DNA from: an uncultured Lachnospiraceae bacterium
Lineage (GTDB): Bacteria; Bacillota; Clostridia; Lachnospirales; Lachnospiraceae
Direction of reading: 5' to 3'
Assembly (NCBI GenBank): GCA_910585635.1
Contig: CAJUFE010000084.1
Span: forward strand, 1 to 11,785
Length of the DNA stretch: 11,785 nucleotides
Numbering within the stretch: position 1 is the first letter of the stretch; every line of letters begins with the position of its first letter. Shown here in pieces: positions 1 to 7,371 of the stretch. A program made the translations under genes and the position numbers. Under the pieces are notes generated by a model. It was not told where the DNA came from, made no database searches, and saw only the letters and a list, made by a program, of their open reading frames with translations.

Positions 1-1020
1 GCCCGGGAAGGCGCCCTGGATATCCAGGGCGGCCAGGGCGTCCCTCACCGCCTCTCCCTTGTCGCTCCCCGCCTGCTCAAAAGCCGTCTTTAGGGTCCAG
101 ACCGCCGTGTAGGACTCCGCGGAATGTCCGTTCATGTCCATGCCGAAGATCTCTTTGAACCGCCTGTTGATCTCCTGCCCCTTGGTCAGATCCGGGTTCC
201 ACTCCACCACAGAGGTCAGACCGTTAGAGCTGTCCCCGGTGGCCGGGATAAAGCTGGGGTCGGCAAAGCCGTTGGCCTTAGCGATCAGGATCGGTGGCCG
301 GTAGCCCTGCTCCTCCATGGTCTTCATCAGCAAGATCGCATCCGAGATATAGCTCTCGGCCAGCACCGCGTCCGCATCCACTGCCGCCAGCTCCCGGATC
401 TCTTCCGTCAGATCCGCCGCGCCCTGACCGTACTGGATCTCCTTGACGATCTCCATGCCATAGCGAGGGGCATAGATATGGGCGCAGCGGATCGCCTCCT
501 GCCCGATCATGCTGTTATCGGCAAAGACCGCGATGGTCTTTACCGTCTTACCGGTCTGCTCCGCCTGATCTCGCAGATACATGAACATATTTTCCAGATA
601 CAGCGAGTTCATGGGGCACAGCCGGAAAAAATAGGAACGGTCATGGGTAGAGATGCTGTCCACGGTGGAGATCGCCGTGATCATAGGGACCTTGTACTGC
701 TCACACACCTCCGCCACGATCTCCGTCAGGGTACTCTGGTGGCAGCCCACGATCGCGTGGACCTTCTCCTCTGTGATCAGACGCTCCGCCACCTGCCTGG
801 CCACCTGGGGATCCCCCTGGGTGTCGCCCCGGACGATCTGGACCGGCCGCCCGTCCACCCCGCCCGCCTGGTTGATATCCTCCGCCGCCAGATCCGTCCC
901 ACGGAGGATATTGGTGCCGATCGCCGCGTTATTGCCGCTCAGGGCATAGATCGCCCCGATCCGGATCGGCTCGCCGGTGAGTGCCTCCCGGCTCTCGCAG
1001 ATACTGGTACAGCAGATCAT
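1..1020 (-). CDS. LivJ-type ABC transporter substrate-binding domain (partial, runs off left edge)
   Basis: The minus-strand frame is open from the left edge to about base 1020 and encodes some 335 residues of a type 1 periplasmic-binding fold of the branched-chain amino-acid (Peripla_BP_6/LivJ) class. Seen directly: the domain opening GEPIRIGAIYALSGNN, then ILRGTDLAAEDINQAGGVDG, then IVGCHQSTLTEIVAEVCEQY followed by VPMITAIST, and AESYTAVWTLKTAFEQAG near the edge. These are the usual landmarks of the family, which binds amino acids or related small ligands outside the membrane for an ABC importer. No signal peptide precedes the domain. The in-frame codons before it (from an ATG at 1018-1020) give MICCTSICESREALTG, where the Cys just before ESREALTG could be the remains of a lipobox. 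The upstream DNA instead encodes a sensor protein in another frame, so the natural 5' end is probably missing and expression is doubtful. Ligand unknown; family assignment is firm, the start is not. Confidence 0.75.
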   Translation of the reverse strand, partial: MICCTSICESREALTGEPIRIGAIYALSGNNAAIGTNILRGTDLAAEDINQAGGVDGRPVQIVRGDTQGDPQVARQVAERLITEEKVHAIVGCHQSTLTEIVAEVCEQYKVPMITAISTVDSISTHDRSYFFRLCPMNSLYLENMFMYLRDQAEQTGKTVKTIAVFADNSMIGQEAIRCAHIYAPRYGMEIVKEIQYGQGAADLTEEIRELAAVDADAVLAESYISDAILLMKTMEEQGYRPPILIAKANGFADPSFIPATGDSSNGLTSVVEWNPDLTKGQEINRRFKEIFGMDMNGHSAESYTAVWTLKTAFEQAGSDKGEAVRDALAALDIQGAFPG

Positions 1021-1545
1021 AATTCTCGGAATTGGTCTTAAAGCGCAGGGTATCCAGCCCCCGCAGCGCGGCCAGCAGATAGGTATAGACATCCTGTATC
1101 TCCTCATAGTGCGCTTTATAAGCGGCCACATCATGGTCCTGCTTCTTTGCAATGGCGGCATCTGCCAGCTCCAGGTAGGAAAAGGCCAGGATGCGGATGT
1201 TCCTCTCCATCTGTCTGGCCGGATGATCCGGTCGTCTACCTCCTCGATCATCACCTCAAACTGTTCCCTGGCCCAGGCAAATGCCTGGAACCCATCCTGG
1301 CTGCGGATGTTCAGATATTGATACAGGCTGTCCTCCATCTCCGTCAGGAGTCCCTCCAGCTCGCCAAGGCGGATATTGGTGATATACACCTGGTCCATGT
1401 TCTCTACTGTGCGGTTGATCCGGCTGAACAGGAGGAGGTTCACGCCAAGGGAGACCGCCATGGTGAACATGACCGGCAGGATCAGCTTGATGCGCAGGGA
1501 CTGGTCAAAAGCCCTTTTCCGTTTCCGTGCCGCCTCCTTCTCCAT
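995..1545 (-). pseudogene. N-terminal half of a membrane sensor (histidine-kinase type), frameshifted and truncated
   Basis: An ATG at 1543-1545 follows a strong ribosome-binding site (GGAGGGAGGG, 5 bases upstream) and overlaps the end of the preceding binding-protein gene. The product starts with a basic stretch (KEAARKRKRAFDQSLRIK), then one membrane helix at about residues 20-38 (LILPVMFTMAVSLGVNLLLF), then a helical extracellular region. The frame breaks near base 1228. Restoring one base in the CCGG there gives VDDRDHPARQMERNIR and continues into a long helical segment ending NYDLLYQYLR at about base 995. This layout matches the input half of Lachnospiraceae sensor kinases that sit beside membrane-anchored sugar-binding proteins. 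The second membrane helix, HAMP, and kinase domains expected next are absent; the sequence passes directly into a LivJ-type domain in a different frame. I infer a truncated, non-functional sensor. A naturally odd fusion with two indels is the alternative. Confidence 0.6.
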
Positions 1546-2655
1546 CCGTACCCTCCCTCCTGTAGGCTGCCACTGATGCATGATCCACCAGCTTTGTGCC
1601 GACTTCTGTATAATAGCTGACCATATGATAGGTCTTGTAGGTCATGAGGGCCTCGATGCTCATCCGTCCCATGGCTTCCGGGTCGATCGTGATCGTGGAG
1701 TCAATGTCCCCCTCCTGGATCCCTCTTATGATATCCTCTGAGATATAGCTGCCGATCACCCGGATCTTCTCTGATACCCCCAGCTCTTTGAGGAGCTGCG
1801 CCGTGGACTGGGTGAGCACCTCATCCAGGCAGATGATCACATCCGGCTGCACCACATCGCCCACCGCGATCTCATGGATCACATCCTCTGCATTGTTAAG
1901 CCCTTTATCATCCCGTATGACACGGAGGTCGAACCAGATATCCCCCCCTGCACGGTGTTCTTGAGCCCGGACTTAAACCAGTACTGGCTGGTGGCATTAA
2001 AGCTGGCCCCAGGGAACAGTACGGTCACCAGATGGGTATCCTCGTCCGCGATCTTCAGGACCCGCTTCCCATACTCCTGTCCGAGAAAATAGTCATTGAT
2101 CCCCACGAAGCCCTGGCGCTTGGAATCCGGCACATCCTTCTGCATGGTGATGACCGGGATCTGGTGGCTGCAGGCCTTGTCGATCATCTCCTGAGTGGTC
2201 TTCTCGTCAGAGGGCTTTAAGAGGATCCCGTCCACATGTTCATAGATCGCCATATTGATCGAATCTTCCATGGAGAACTTATCCTCCAAACCCTCTCCGA
2301 TCTGTTCCACATAGGCTCCGTGGGCGGCCCCCGCCTCCACCGCGCCGCGATAGACATCGGCCCAGAAGGAGGTGTCGGTCTCGTCCGCGATGATCGCGAT
2401 ATGGTAGGTATAGGTCCTGTAGGCCGTCTCGCCTGCAGGCCGGCCCTTAAAGAGCAGCAGTCCCCCGGACACTGTGGTAACGGCCGCTGCCGCCAGCACG
2501 ATCGCCGCCAGCCACAGCTTCCCTGCCGGTCCCCTCCTGCTGTATGGGGTCTTTGCCTGCCCCTTTCCGCCCGTCCCTGTGCTGTCTAGAGCCTCCATGC
2601 CGCTCTGCCCGCTCATACTACCCAGTTCTTCCATATATACCTCGTATCCCTCCAT
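1505..2655 (-). pseudogene. Membrane-anchored periplasmic sugar-type binding protein (Peripla_BP_4), frameshifted
   Basis: The first frame runs from an ATG at 2655 to a TGA at 1879-1881 (258 residues). A second frame carries the rest to a stop at 1505-1507. Together they make one type 1 periplasmic-binding protein of about 380 residues. Features: a cytosolic N-terminus of about 46 residues, one membrane helix at about 47-70 (LWLAAIVLAAAAVTTVSGGLLLF), then HIAIIADETDTSFWADVYRGA, the start of the RbsB-like fold, with DGILLKPSDEKTT and GFVGINDYFLGQEYG. The second frame contributes DVIICLDEVLTQ and IRVIGSYIS. The break is at seven Gs on the coding strand (1942-1948): one more G, or a -1 slip, gives QGGDIWFDLRVIRDD and then GLNNAEDVIHEI, a natural continuation. 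An uncleaved anchor instead of a lipobox, and a sensor gene overlapping the 3' end by 41 bases, suggest it presents ligand to the sensor rather than to a transporter. It lies 65 bases after the helicase gene on the same strand, with no clear terminator between. Pseudogene, slippage-controlled gene or sequencing error are all possible. Confidence 0.8.
1942..1948 (-). other. Seven-G slippery tract at the frameshift in the binding-protein gene
   Basis: On the coding strand the codons are CAG GGG GGG ATA, so the run forms G_GGG_GGG in the zero frame, which fits the X_XXY_YYZ pattern of -1 slippery heptamers. A -1 slip here moves reading into the frame that holds the rest of the protein. Such runs also permit polymerase slippage and phase variation, and are common places for base-calling errors. 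Downstream I see only a weak CCGT/ACGG hairpin. Confidence 0.5.
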
Positions 2656-2720
2656 GCGCCCGTCATCCTTTGACCGTCCTGCCCTTTATCCACGGCGTGG
2701 ACAGGGACCCGCCAGATCCC

Positions 2721-5700
2721 CTAAAGGGTCGAGGGCCACAGCTCGAACAGACTCATCTGATGACCGCCATCCGTCTCCTTGGGGGCCGGTCTTGCCTGCT
2801 CCTTTAACAAAAGCCCCTCCGGCAGCTGCTTTATAAATACTGAAGGCTCCCCGGAGACTGTCAAGACCAGCTCCTCCTTCGCCCTGGTCATGGCCACATA
2901 CAGGAGCCGTCTTTCCTCCTCCATGTCGATCCGATTCCCCTGGTCCGGCCCATAGCCTGGGGGGATAGTCCCCTCCCGGAGGCCGTACAGGAAGACCGCC
3001 GGAAATTCCAGCCCTTTGGCGGCGTGCATGGTCATCAGGGTCACCGTGTCCGCTGTATAGCGTTTCCCGCCGCACCGCTTAAGGTCGCTCTCCTTCCCAA
3101 AGGCCAGATCCCGGAGCATCTCCTCCATACTCTTATAGAACAGGGCCATAGACCCCAGCTTCTCCATAGCCGGATCCTCCAGGAGTCCCATATCCTTCTG
3201 CCAGAGCGCCCACAGCTTAGAGGGGTCCCCCCGGCGGCATCGCTCCCGATAGTTTTCCGCCAGCTGGCCGTAGGGGCATCCTGGAGCCTCTGCCTCGTTC
3301 ACGCCCCACAAAAGCTTTAGGCACAGCCTCCTGGACAGGACGTCGCCGGCATCCAGCAGGCTCCTGAAAAATCCCAGGCTGCCCCGTACCTTATCCTCCT
3401 CCAAAAAGCTCTCGCGCCCGGTTACCAGATAGGGGATCCCTTCCTTTTGAAAACATTCCTCCAAAAGCGCCGCCTGGCGGTGGGTGCGATAGAGGACGGC
3501 GATATCTGCAAAGCTCCTCGGGTCCCCTTCGCTTATAGCTATGCTGCTCTCCTGGGCATCCAGCATATCGATCCCGCCGATCATCCGCCGGATCTCCTTG
3601 GCCACGAAGATGGCTTCTGCCTTCTCGCCTGGAGCCTGCACCAGACGGACCGAGAGGCCGGGGCTCCGGACAGGCTCCAGGCTGATCCCTGGCCTCCAGA
3701 ACATCTGGCGCTCTCCTACACCCATAGGTATCCTGGAAAGCTCCCTTTCCTGGGCCTCCTCCCTTCCTTCGGCCTCATCCTTTCCCCCGGCCGCCTCCAT
3801 GAGTGCCGCGGATACGGTCAGGATCTGGGGCGTGGACCGATAGTTCTTCTGCAGGCGGATCGTCTCGGTCTCCCCCTCCCGGCAAAAACGCCGGAAGCTT
3901 TCCGGGTCCGCTCCCCGAAAGCCGTAGATGGCCTGGTCCGGATCCCCGATGATGAACACCTCTCTGCCGCCCCGGCTCCACGCCTGGATCAGACGGTACT
4001 GCAGGGGGCTGATGTCCTGGAACTCATCCACCAGGAGATAGGGGACCGGCGGCACATCTCCCCGCTCAGCCCGCTCTGCAGCCCGGACCAGAAGGTCGTC
4101 CAGATCCAGGGCGTTCAGGCCTGCAAGGCGTTTTTGATACTCCGCCACTGCCTGGTCGATCATATGCCATCCTGTCTCTCCAGCCTCTTCTGCTCCTTCC
4201 ATATCGTTCACCGGCGCCGGGTCCTCTTCCCGAAAAGCCTCACCGCCCGTCCCGTCACACCGGACCTTTCTTCTGGAGATCATCTGGCGCAGGCTCCTAG
4301 GGCTTTTCTTGATGCTAAGCGCCTCTGCGGCCTCCCGGACCAGCTCCATAGCTGTATCCTCACCGGCCAGGCAAAAGTCCTCCCCCAAGGCTCTGAGCTG
4401 ATCATAGCAGAGCCCGTGGAAGGTGCCGATCCGGACCTTTTGGGCCTGCCCCTTTTTCCCCAGCTGCTCCTTGAGCCGGACCGCCATCTCCTGGGCCGCC
4501 TTTCGGGTGAAGGTGACGGCCATGATATCCGACGGCTTGACCCTCCGCTCCTGTAAAAGGTAGAGGATGCGCGCCACCAATGTCCTGGTCTTCCCCGTTC
4601 CGGGCCCGGCGATCACGGCGATCCGGGGCGCGACGGCACGGACCGCCTTAAGCTGCTCCTTATCCAGCGCAGGGGCTGCTCCTGCCATGGCTTTTGTCCG
4701 GTCCATCCTTGTAGCTGCTGCTCTCGTCGCGGCCGCACCTTTCGCCTTGGCCGCCTTTCGCGCCATGTCCGATGCTATGTCCGGTGCCATATCCGGACTT
4801 AGCACTGCAGCCGCTGCCTGCATCAAGCCGCTCTCCTGCGCCGGGTCCCATATCCCGTCTGCTCTGGCAGCCGTTCCTTCCGGGACGGCCCCATCGACCC
4901 CATCCCCTGTCTGCTGCTCTCCTGCTACCTTTGCTCCTCCTTCAGGACCGGCCGCACCGATCCCGCCCATAGGAAAAAGGCTCATCTGCCCCTCCAGCTC
5001 CTCCAGCTCTGAAGGGGTGAAGAGACAGATCGTGCCATATTCTCCGTCAAACCCTGGGAAACGCCGTACCTTCCCCTCTCTGAGCCGCCGGATCCCTTCT
5101 CCGATCCGATAGCCGGCACAGTCGCTGATCTCTTTGATCGGCAGTTCACGGAGGATCATAAACTCGGTCCCCAGCTTTTCCAGCATGGACTCATACTGCC
5201 TCTGCACCTTCATGCTGGCCGCGCCAAGGCCCATGGACGCTCCGATCACCTCCGGCAGGGGCACCAGGCTCTCGAAGGGCGCCGCTCCCGGGCGGATGAA
5301 GCCTTCCTCCCGGTCCGCCAGCTGCTCCACCCGGTGGGATACGCCCAGGGTCAGCTTTTTGCCGCACACCGGGCATATCCCTTTATATCCCTCCGCCTCA
5401 AGGGGGCTCAGGCACAGATGGCATTTGCGGTGCCCGTCGTAATGGTATTTCCCTTCCTCCGGGAAAAATTCGATGGTCCCCGCCAGCCCTCGCCCCTCCT
5501 GGATCGCGCCGTATAAGCCGTCATAGGACATGTCGATCGCCAAAAGGTCCGCCTCCCGGCCCAGCTTCCCCGGAGAATGGGCATCCGAGTGGGACAGCAT
5601 CTGGAAACGGTCCAGAGCGGACAGACGCCAGTTCATGGGCGGATCCGAGGAAAGCCCCGTCTCAAAGGCCCGGATATGGGGTGTCAGATCCTCAAAGCAC

Positions 5701-6239
5701 TCCTCCACCGTATCAAAACCGGAAAAAGCCCCGAACATAGAAAAATGTGGGGTCCAGATATGCGCCGGCACAAAGATCGCCCGTGGACAGGTCTCCAGGG
5801 TGATCTCCAGAAGATCCCGGCTGTCGATCCCCAAGATCGGCCTTCCGTCCGAATGGATGTTCCCGATCGCCTCCAGCTTTCCCGCCAGCCGCTCTGCTTC
5901 CTCCAGTCCCGGCAGCAGGATCAGGTTATGGACCTTGCGGACCCGTCCGTTCTTCTTATAGATCGAGCTGATCTCGCCGGAGACCACGAACCGGGGAAAG
6001 CCATCTCCCATCGGCGCCCGGTCCTTTATGCGGTACTCCCCCTTTAAGCGGTATAACCCGTCCTCCGCCGGCTCCAGCTCCTGGGCCAGCTCCTTTCGCC
6101 AGGCCGGATGGGTAAAGTCCCCGGTCCCTATAAGATCGATCCCCTTCTTCCTGGCCCACAGCTCCAGATAGCTTGGGACACAATCTTTGCTCGTAGCCCG
6201 GGAATACCGGGAATGGATGTGCAGATCTGCGATGTACAT
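2721..6239 (-). CDS. EndoQ-like PHP endonuclease fused to UvrD/Rep-type SF1 helicase, with two putative clamp-binding motifs
   Basis: The gene encodes 1172 residues, starting at an ATG (6237-6239) behind an AAGGGTGA-type ribosome-binding site. Residues 1-422 match the EndoQ (TIGR00375) layout: PHP motif DLHIHSRYS with H7 and H9, TGDFTHPAW with D41, SGEIS with E89, H104, H160, and SHSDAHSP with D219 and H221 as candidate metal ligands; a four-Cys zinc site (C273, C276, C289, C292); and a C-terminal GYRIGEGIRRLREGK region. EndoQ nicks DNA 5' of deaminated bases. Residues 423-525 are a low-complexity Ala/Gly/Met linker. Residues 526-1130 are a full SF1A helicase: Q motif LDKEQLKAV, Walker A AGPGTGKT (544-551), Walker B VDEFQD (737-742), GDPDQAIYGFRGADP, QKNYRST, TMHAAKGLEFP (1070-1080) and LLYVAMTRAKEEL. 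QMSLF occurs at 418-422 and 1161-1165 and fits the bacterial beta-clamp consensus. The likely role is removal of hypoxanthine, uracil or related lesions by nicking, unwinding and handing over to the replisome clamp. The role is inferred; domain identities are clear. Confidence 0.95.
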   Translation of the reverse strand: MYIADLHIHSRYSRATSKDCVPSYLELWARKKGIDLIGTGDFTHPAWRKELAQELEPAEDGLYRLKGEYRIKDRAPMGDGFPRFVVSGEISSIYKKNGRVRKVHNLILLPGLEEAERLAGKLEAIGNIHSDGRPILGIDSRDLLEITLETCPRAIFVPAHIWTPHFSMFGAFSGFDTVEECFEDLTPHIRAFETGLSSDPPMNWRLSALDRFQMLSHSDAHSPGKLGREADLLAIDMSYDGLYGAIQEGRGLAGTIEFFPEEGKYHYDGHRKCHLCLSPLEAEGYKGICPVCGKKLTLGVSHRVEQLADREEGFIRPGAAPFESLVPLPEVIGASMGLGAASMKVQRQYESMLEKLGTEFMILRELPIKEISDCAGYRIGEGIRRLREGKVRRFPGFDGEYGTICLFTPSELEELEGQMSLFPMGGIGAAGPEGGAKVAGEQQTGDGVDGAVPEGTAARADGIWDPAQESGLMQAAAAVLSPDMAPDIASDMARKAAKAKGAAATRAAATRMDRTKAMAGAAPALDKEQLKAVRAVAPRIAVIAGPGTGKTRTLVARILYLLQERRVKPSDIMAVTFTRKAAQEMAVRLKEQLGKKGQAQKVRIGTFHGLCYDQLRALGEDFCLAGEDTAMELVREAAEALSIKKSPRSLRQMISRRKVRCDGTGGEAFREEDPAPVNDMEGAEEAGETGWHMIDQAVAEYQKRLAGLNALDLDDLLVRAAERAERGDVPPVPYLLVDEFQDISPLQYRLIQAWSRGGREVFIIGDPDQAIYGFRGADPESFRRFCREGETETIRLQKNYRSTPQILTVSAALMEAAGGKDEAEGREEAQERELSRIPMGVGERQMFWRPGISLEPVRSPGLSVRLVQAPGEKAEAIFVAKEIRRMIGGIDMLDAQESSIAISEGDPRSFADIAVLYRTHRQAALLEECFQKEGIPYLVTGRESFLEEDKVRGSLGFFRSLLDAGDVLSRRLCLKLLWGVNEAEAPGCPYGQLAENYRERCRRGDPSKLWALWQKDMGLLEDPAMEKLGSMALFYKSMEEMLRDLAFGKESDLKRCGGKRYTADTVTLMTMHAAKGLEFPAVFLYGLREGTIPPGYGPDQGNRIDMEEERRLLYVAMTRAKEELVLTVSGEPSVFIKQLPEGLLLKEQARPAPKETDGGHQMSLFELWPSTL
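2745..2759 (-). other. Putative beta-clamp-binding motif 2 (QMSLF), C-terminus of the helicase
   Basis: Residues 1161-1165 repeat QMSLF exactly, 7 residues from the C-terminus, after a flexible-looking tail (RPAPKETDGGH). The codons differ from motif 1 (CAG ATG AGT CTG TTC against CAG ATG AGC CTT TTT), so the two sites are not a recent DNA duplication. A C-terminal clamp motif is a common place for tethering repair enzymes. Confidence 0.6.
4974..4988 (-). other. Putative beta-clamp-binding motif 1 (QMSLF), end of the EndoQ module
   Basis: Residues 418-422 of the EndoQ-UvrD fusion read QMSLF, close to the bacterial sliding-clamp consensus QL(S/D)LF. It follows the acidic stretch ELEELEG and precedes the disordered-looking linker, so it should be exposed. 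Archaeal EndoQ is reported to interact with PCNA, so a clamp tether at the end of the nuclease module is consistent with the family. Confidence 0.6.
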
Positions 6240-6290
6240 ATGGTCACCCTTTGTCCTTTTTGTGCATAAAATGTCTCCTGTCCTGCTGAT

Positions 6291-6319
6291 AGTTTATCAC
6301 AGGTACCCTCTATTGAAAA
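6291..6319 (-). promoter_or_regulatory. Possible sigma-A promoter for the EndoQ-UvrD gene
   Basis: On the minus strand, TTTTCA (6314-6319) and TAAACT (6291-6296) are separated by 17 bases, and a TG one base before the -10 box makes an extended -10. Each hexamer matches consensus at four of six positions. It lies between the terminator of the diguanylate cyclase gene and the fusion gene's start, where a promoter is needed. Its -35 box overlaps the U-tract of that terminator. Confidence 0.4.
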
Positions 6320-6365
6320 GATAAAACGCCTCAAAGCCGCGATCTAAGCCGCTCTGAGACGTTTT
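6313..6365 (-). terminator. Rho-independent terminator after the diguanylate cyclase gene
   Basis: Arms at 6323-6340 and 6348-6365 (AAAACGCCTCAAAGCCGC on the plus strand against its near-complement) form an 18-bp stem with a few mismatches or G-U pairs and a 7-base loop. On the minus strand it is followed by TTTTATCTTTT. It begins 13 bases after the cyclase stop codon. The A/T ends of the stem could also let it work from the other side, but no plus-strand gene ends here. Confidence 0.8.
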
Positions 6366-6378
6366 CTATCGGTAAAGC

Positions 6379-7296
6379 TCATTTCTCCTGCCACTGCTCC
6401 CGCTCCTGGTTGGACCACACCACCTGGTTCCGGCCTGCCCGCTTGGCCTCATACAGCATGGTATCCGCCAGCTTCAGGTTATCTGCCAGCTTATCTCCCC
6501 GTCTGGGCGTCAGGGTGACACCGCCCACGCTGATGGTCACCCACGGGCTCACAGGCGAATTATGGGGGATGTGCAGATCCTCCACCGACTGGCGTACAGT
6601 CTTCATGAACTCAAAGGCCGAGGCCCCCTGCTCACCCAGGAACACCGCCACAAATTCCTCCCCGCCATATCGGGCGAACAGGTCCGTGGAACGATGGAAA
6701 TGGGATGCCGCCGTCTGGGCTACGGCCGTGATGACCTTATCTCCCGCCGGATGACCGAAGGTGTCATTATACAGCTTGAACTTATCGATATCGAACATGC
6801 AGATGGAGAAGGGGATCTGGAAACGGATCGCCTCCCGCCAGCGAGATGCGCTCTCATCCTCATATCGTCTCCGATTGGCCACACCGGTAAGCTCGTCGAT
6901 CATGGCCCGCTCCTTGAACTGCATCTGATAATGATAAAGCTGGATGTGGGTGTTCACCCGAGCCTTGACGATCACCGGTTTAAAAGGCTTCGTGATATAA
7001 TCCACCGCCCCCAGCAAGAGTCCCCGCTCCTCGTATTGCACGTCGGATAGACTCGTGATGAGGATCACCGGCACATGCCGGGTGATCTCCGTCCCTTTAA
7101 GCTCCTGGAGGAGCGCGAAGCCGTCCATCCCCGGCATGATCACATCCAGCAGGATCAGCGAATATCCCCCCTCCTTTGCTGCCTCCAATCCCTCCTCTGC
7201 CGTGTGGCAGATGGTCGATTCGTAGTCGTCTGCCAGGATCGAGCTCAAGAATCCGCTCTGCACCGGGCTGTCATCGATCACTAAGATCTTCTCCAT
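6379..7296 (-). CDS. Response regulator with GGDEF output (REC-diguanylate cyclase)
   Basis: The product is 305 residues. Residues 1-125 form a receiver domain: acidic pair D8/D9 in VIDDS, phospho-acceptor D51 in LILLDVIMPGMDG, T81 in LITS and K103 in YITKPF. Residues 130-298 form a GGDEF domain opening with MIDELTGVANRRRYE. The signature is GGEEF at 211-215, an accepted active variant, and RSTD at 202-205 lies five residues before it, the spacing of the inhibitory c-di-GMP I-site. The expected reaction is two GTP to c-di-GMP in the cytosol, switched by phosphorylation and limited by product. The ATG is preceded by AGAGGG at 7 bases. The gene follows the PAS protein closely (75 bases after its amber stop, or 12 after the next in-frame stop) and is closed by a terminator, so the two form an operon. 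No histidine kinase is present in the window; its phosphodonor is unknown. Confidence 0.95.
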   Translation of the reverse strand: MEKILVIDDSPVQSGFLSSILADDYESTICHTAEEGLEAAKEGGYSLILLDVIMPGMDGFALLQELKGTEITRHVPVILITSLSDVQYEERGLLLGAVDYITKPFKPVIVKARVNTHIQLYHYQMQFKERAMIDELTGVANRRRYEDESASRWREAIRFQIPFSICMFDIDKFKLYNDTFGHPAGDKVITAVAQTAASHFHRSTDLFARYGGEEFVAVFLGEQGASAFEFMKTVRQSVEDLHIPHNSPVSPWVTISVGGVTLTPRRGDKLADNLKLADTMLYEAKRAGRNQVVWSNQEREQWQEK

Positions 7297-7371
7297 ACAT
7301 GATCCCTCTCATCTCATTTTGATCCTCCGTTTGCTCATCAGCTCTGCCCGGAGGTCATACGCCGCAGCGCC

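Noticed and set aside
124..1041. Long plus-strand frame of 305 residues
   Set aside because: It lies antisense to the LivJ-type domain, which has clear family motifs. The plus-strand translation is rich in Arg, His, Asp and Leu, typical of a GC-rich shadow frame, with no recognisable motif.
2676..2720. Small hairpin (TCCACG/CGTGGA) between the fusion gene and the binding-protein gene as a terminator
   Set aside because: A one-base loop and no T-tract; the genes are close and in the same direction, so read-through is likely.
3447..4556. Long plus-strand frame of 369 residues inside the EndoQ-UvrD gene
   Set aside because: It is antisense to helicase motifs that are unmistakable, and has no ribosome-binding site or family features.
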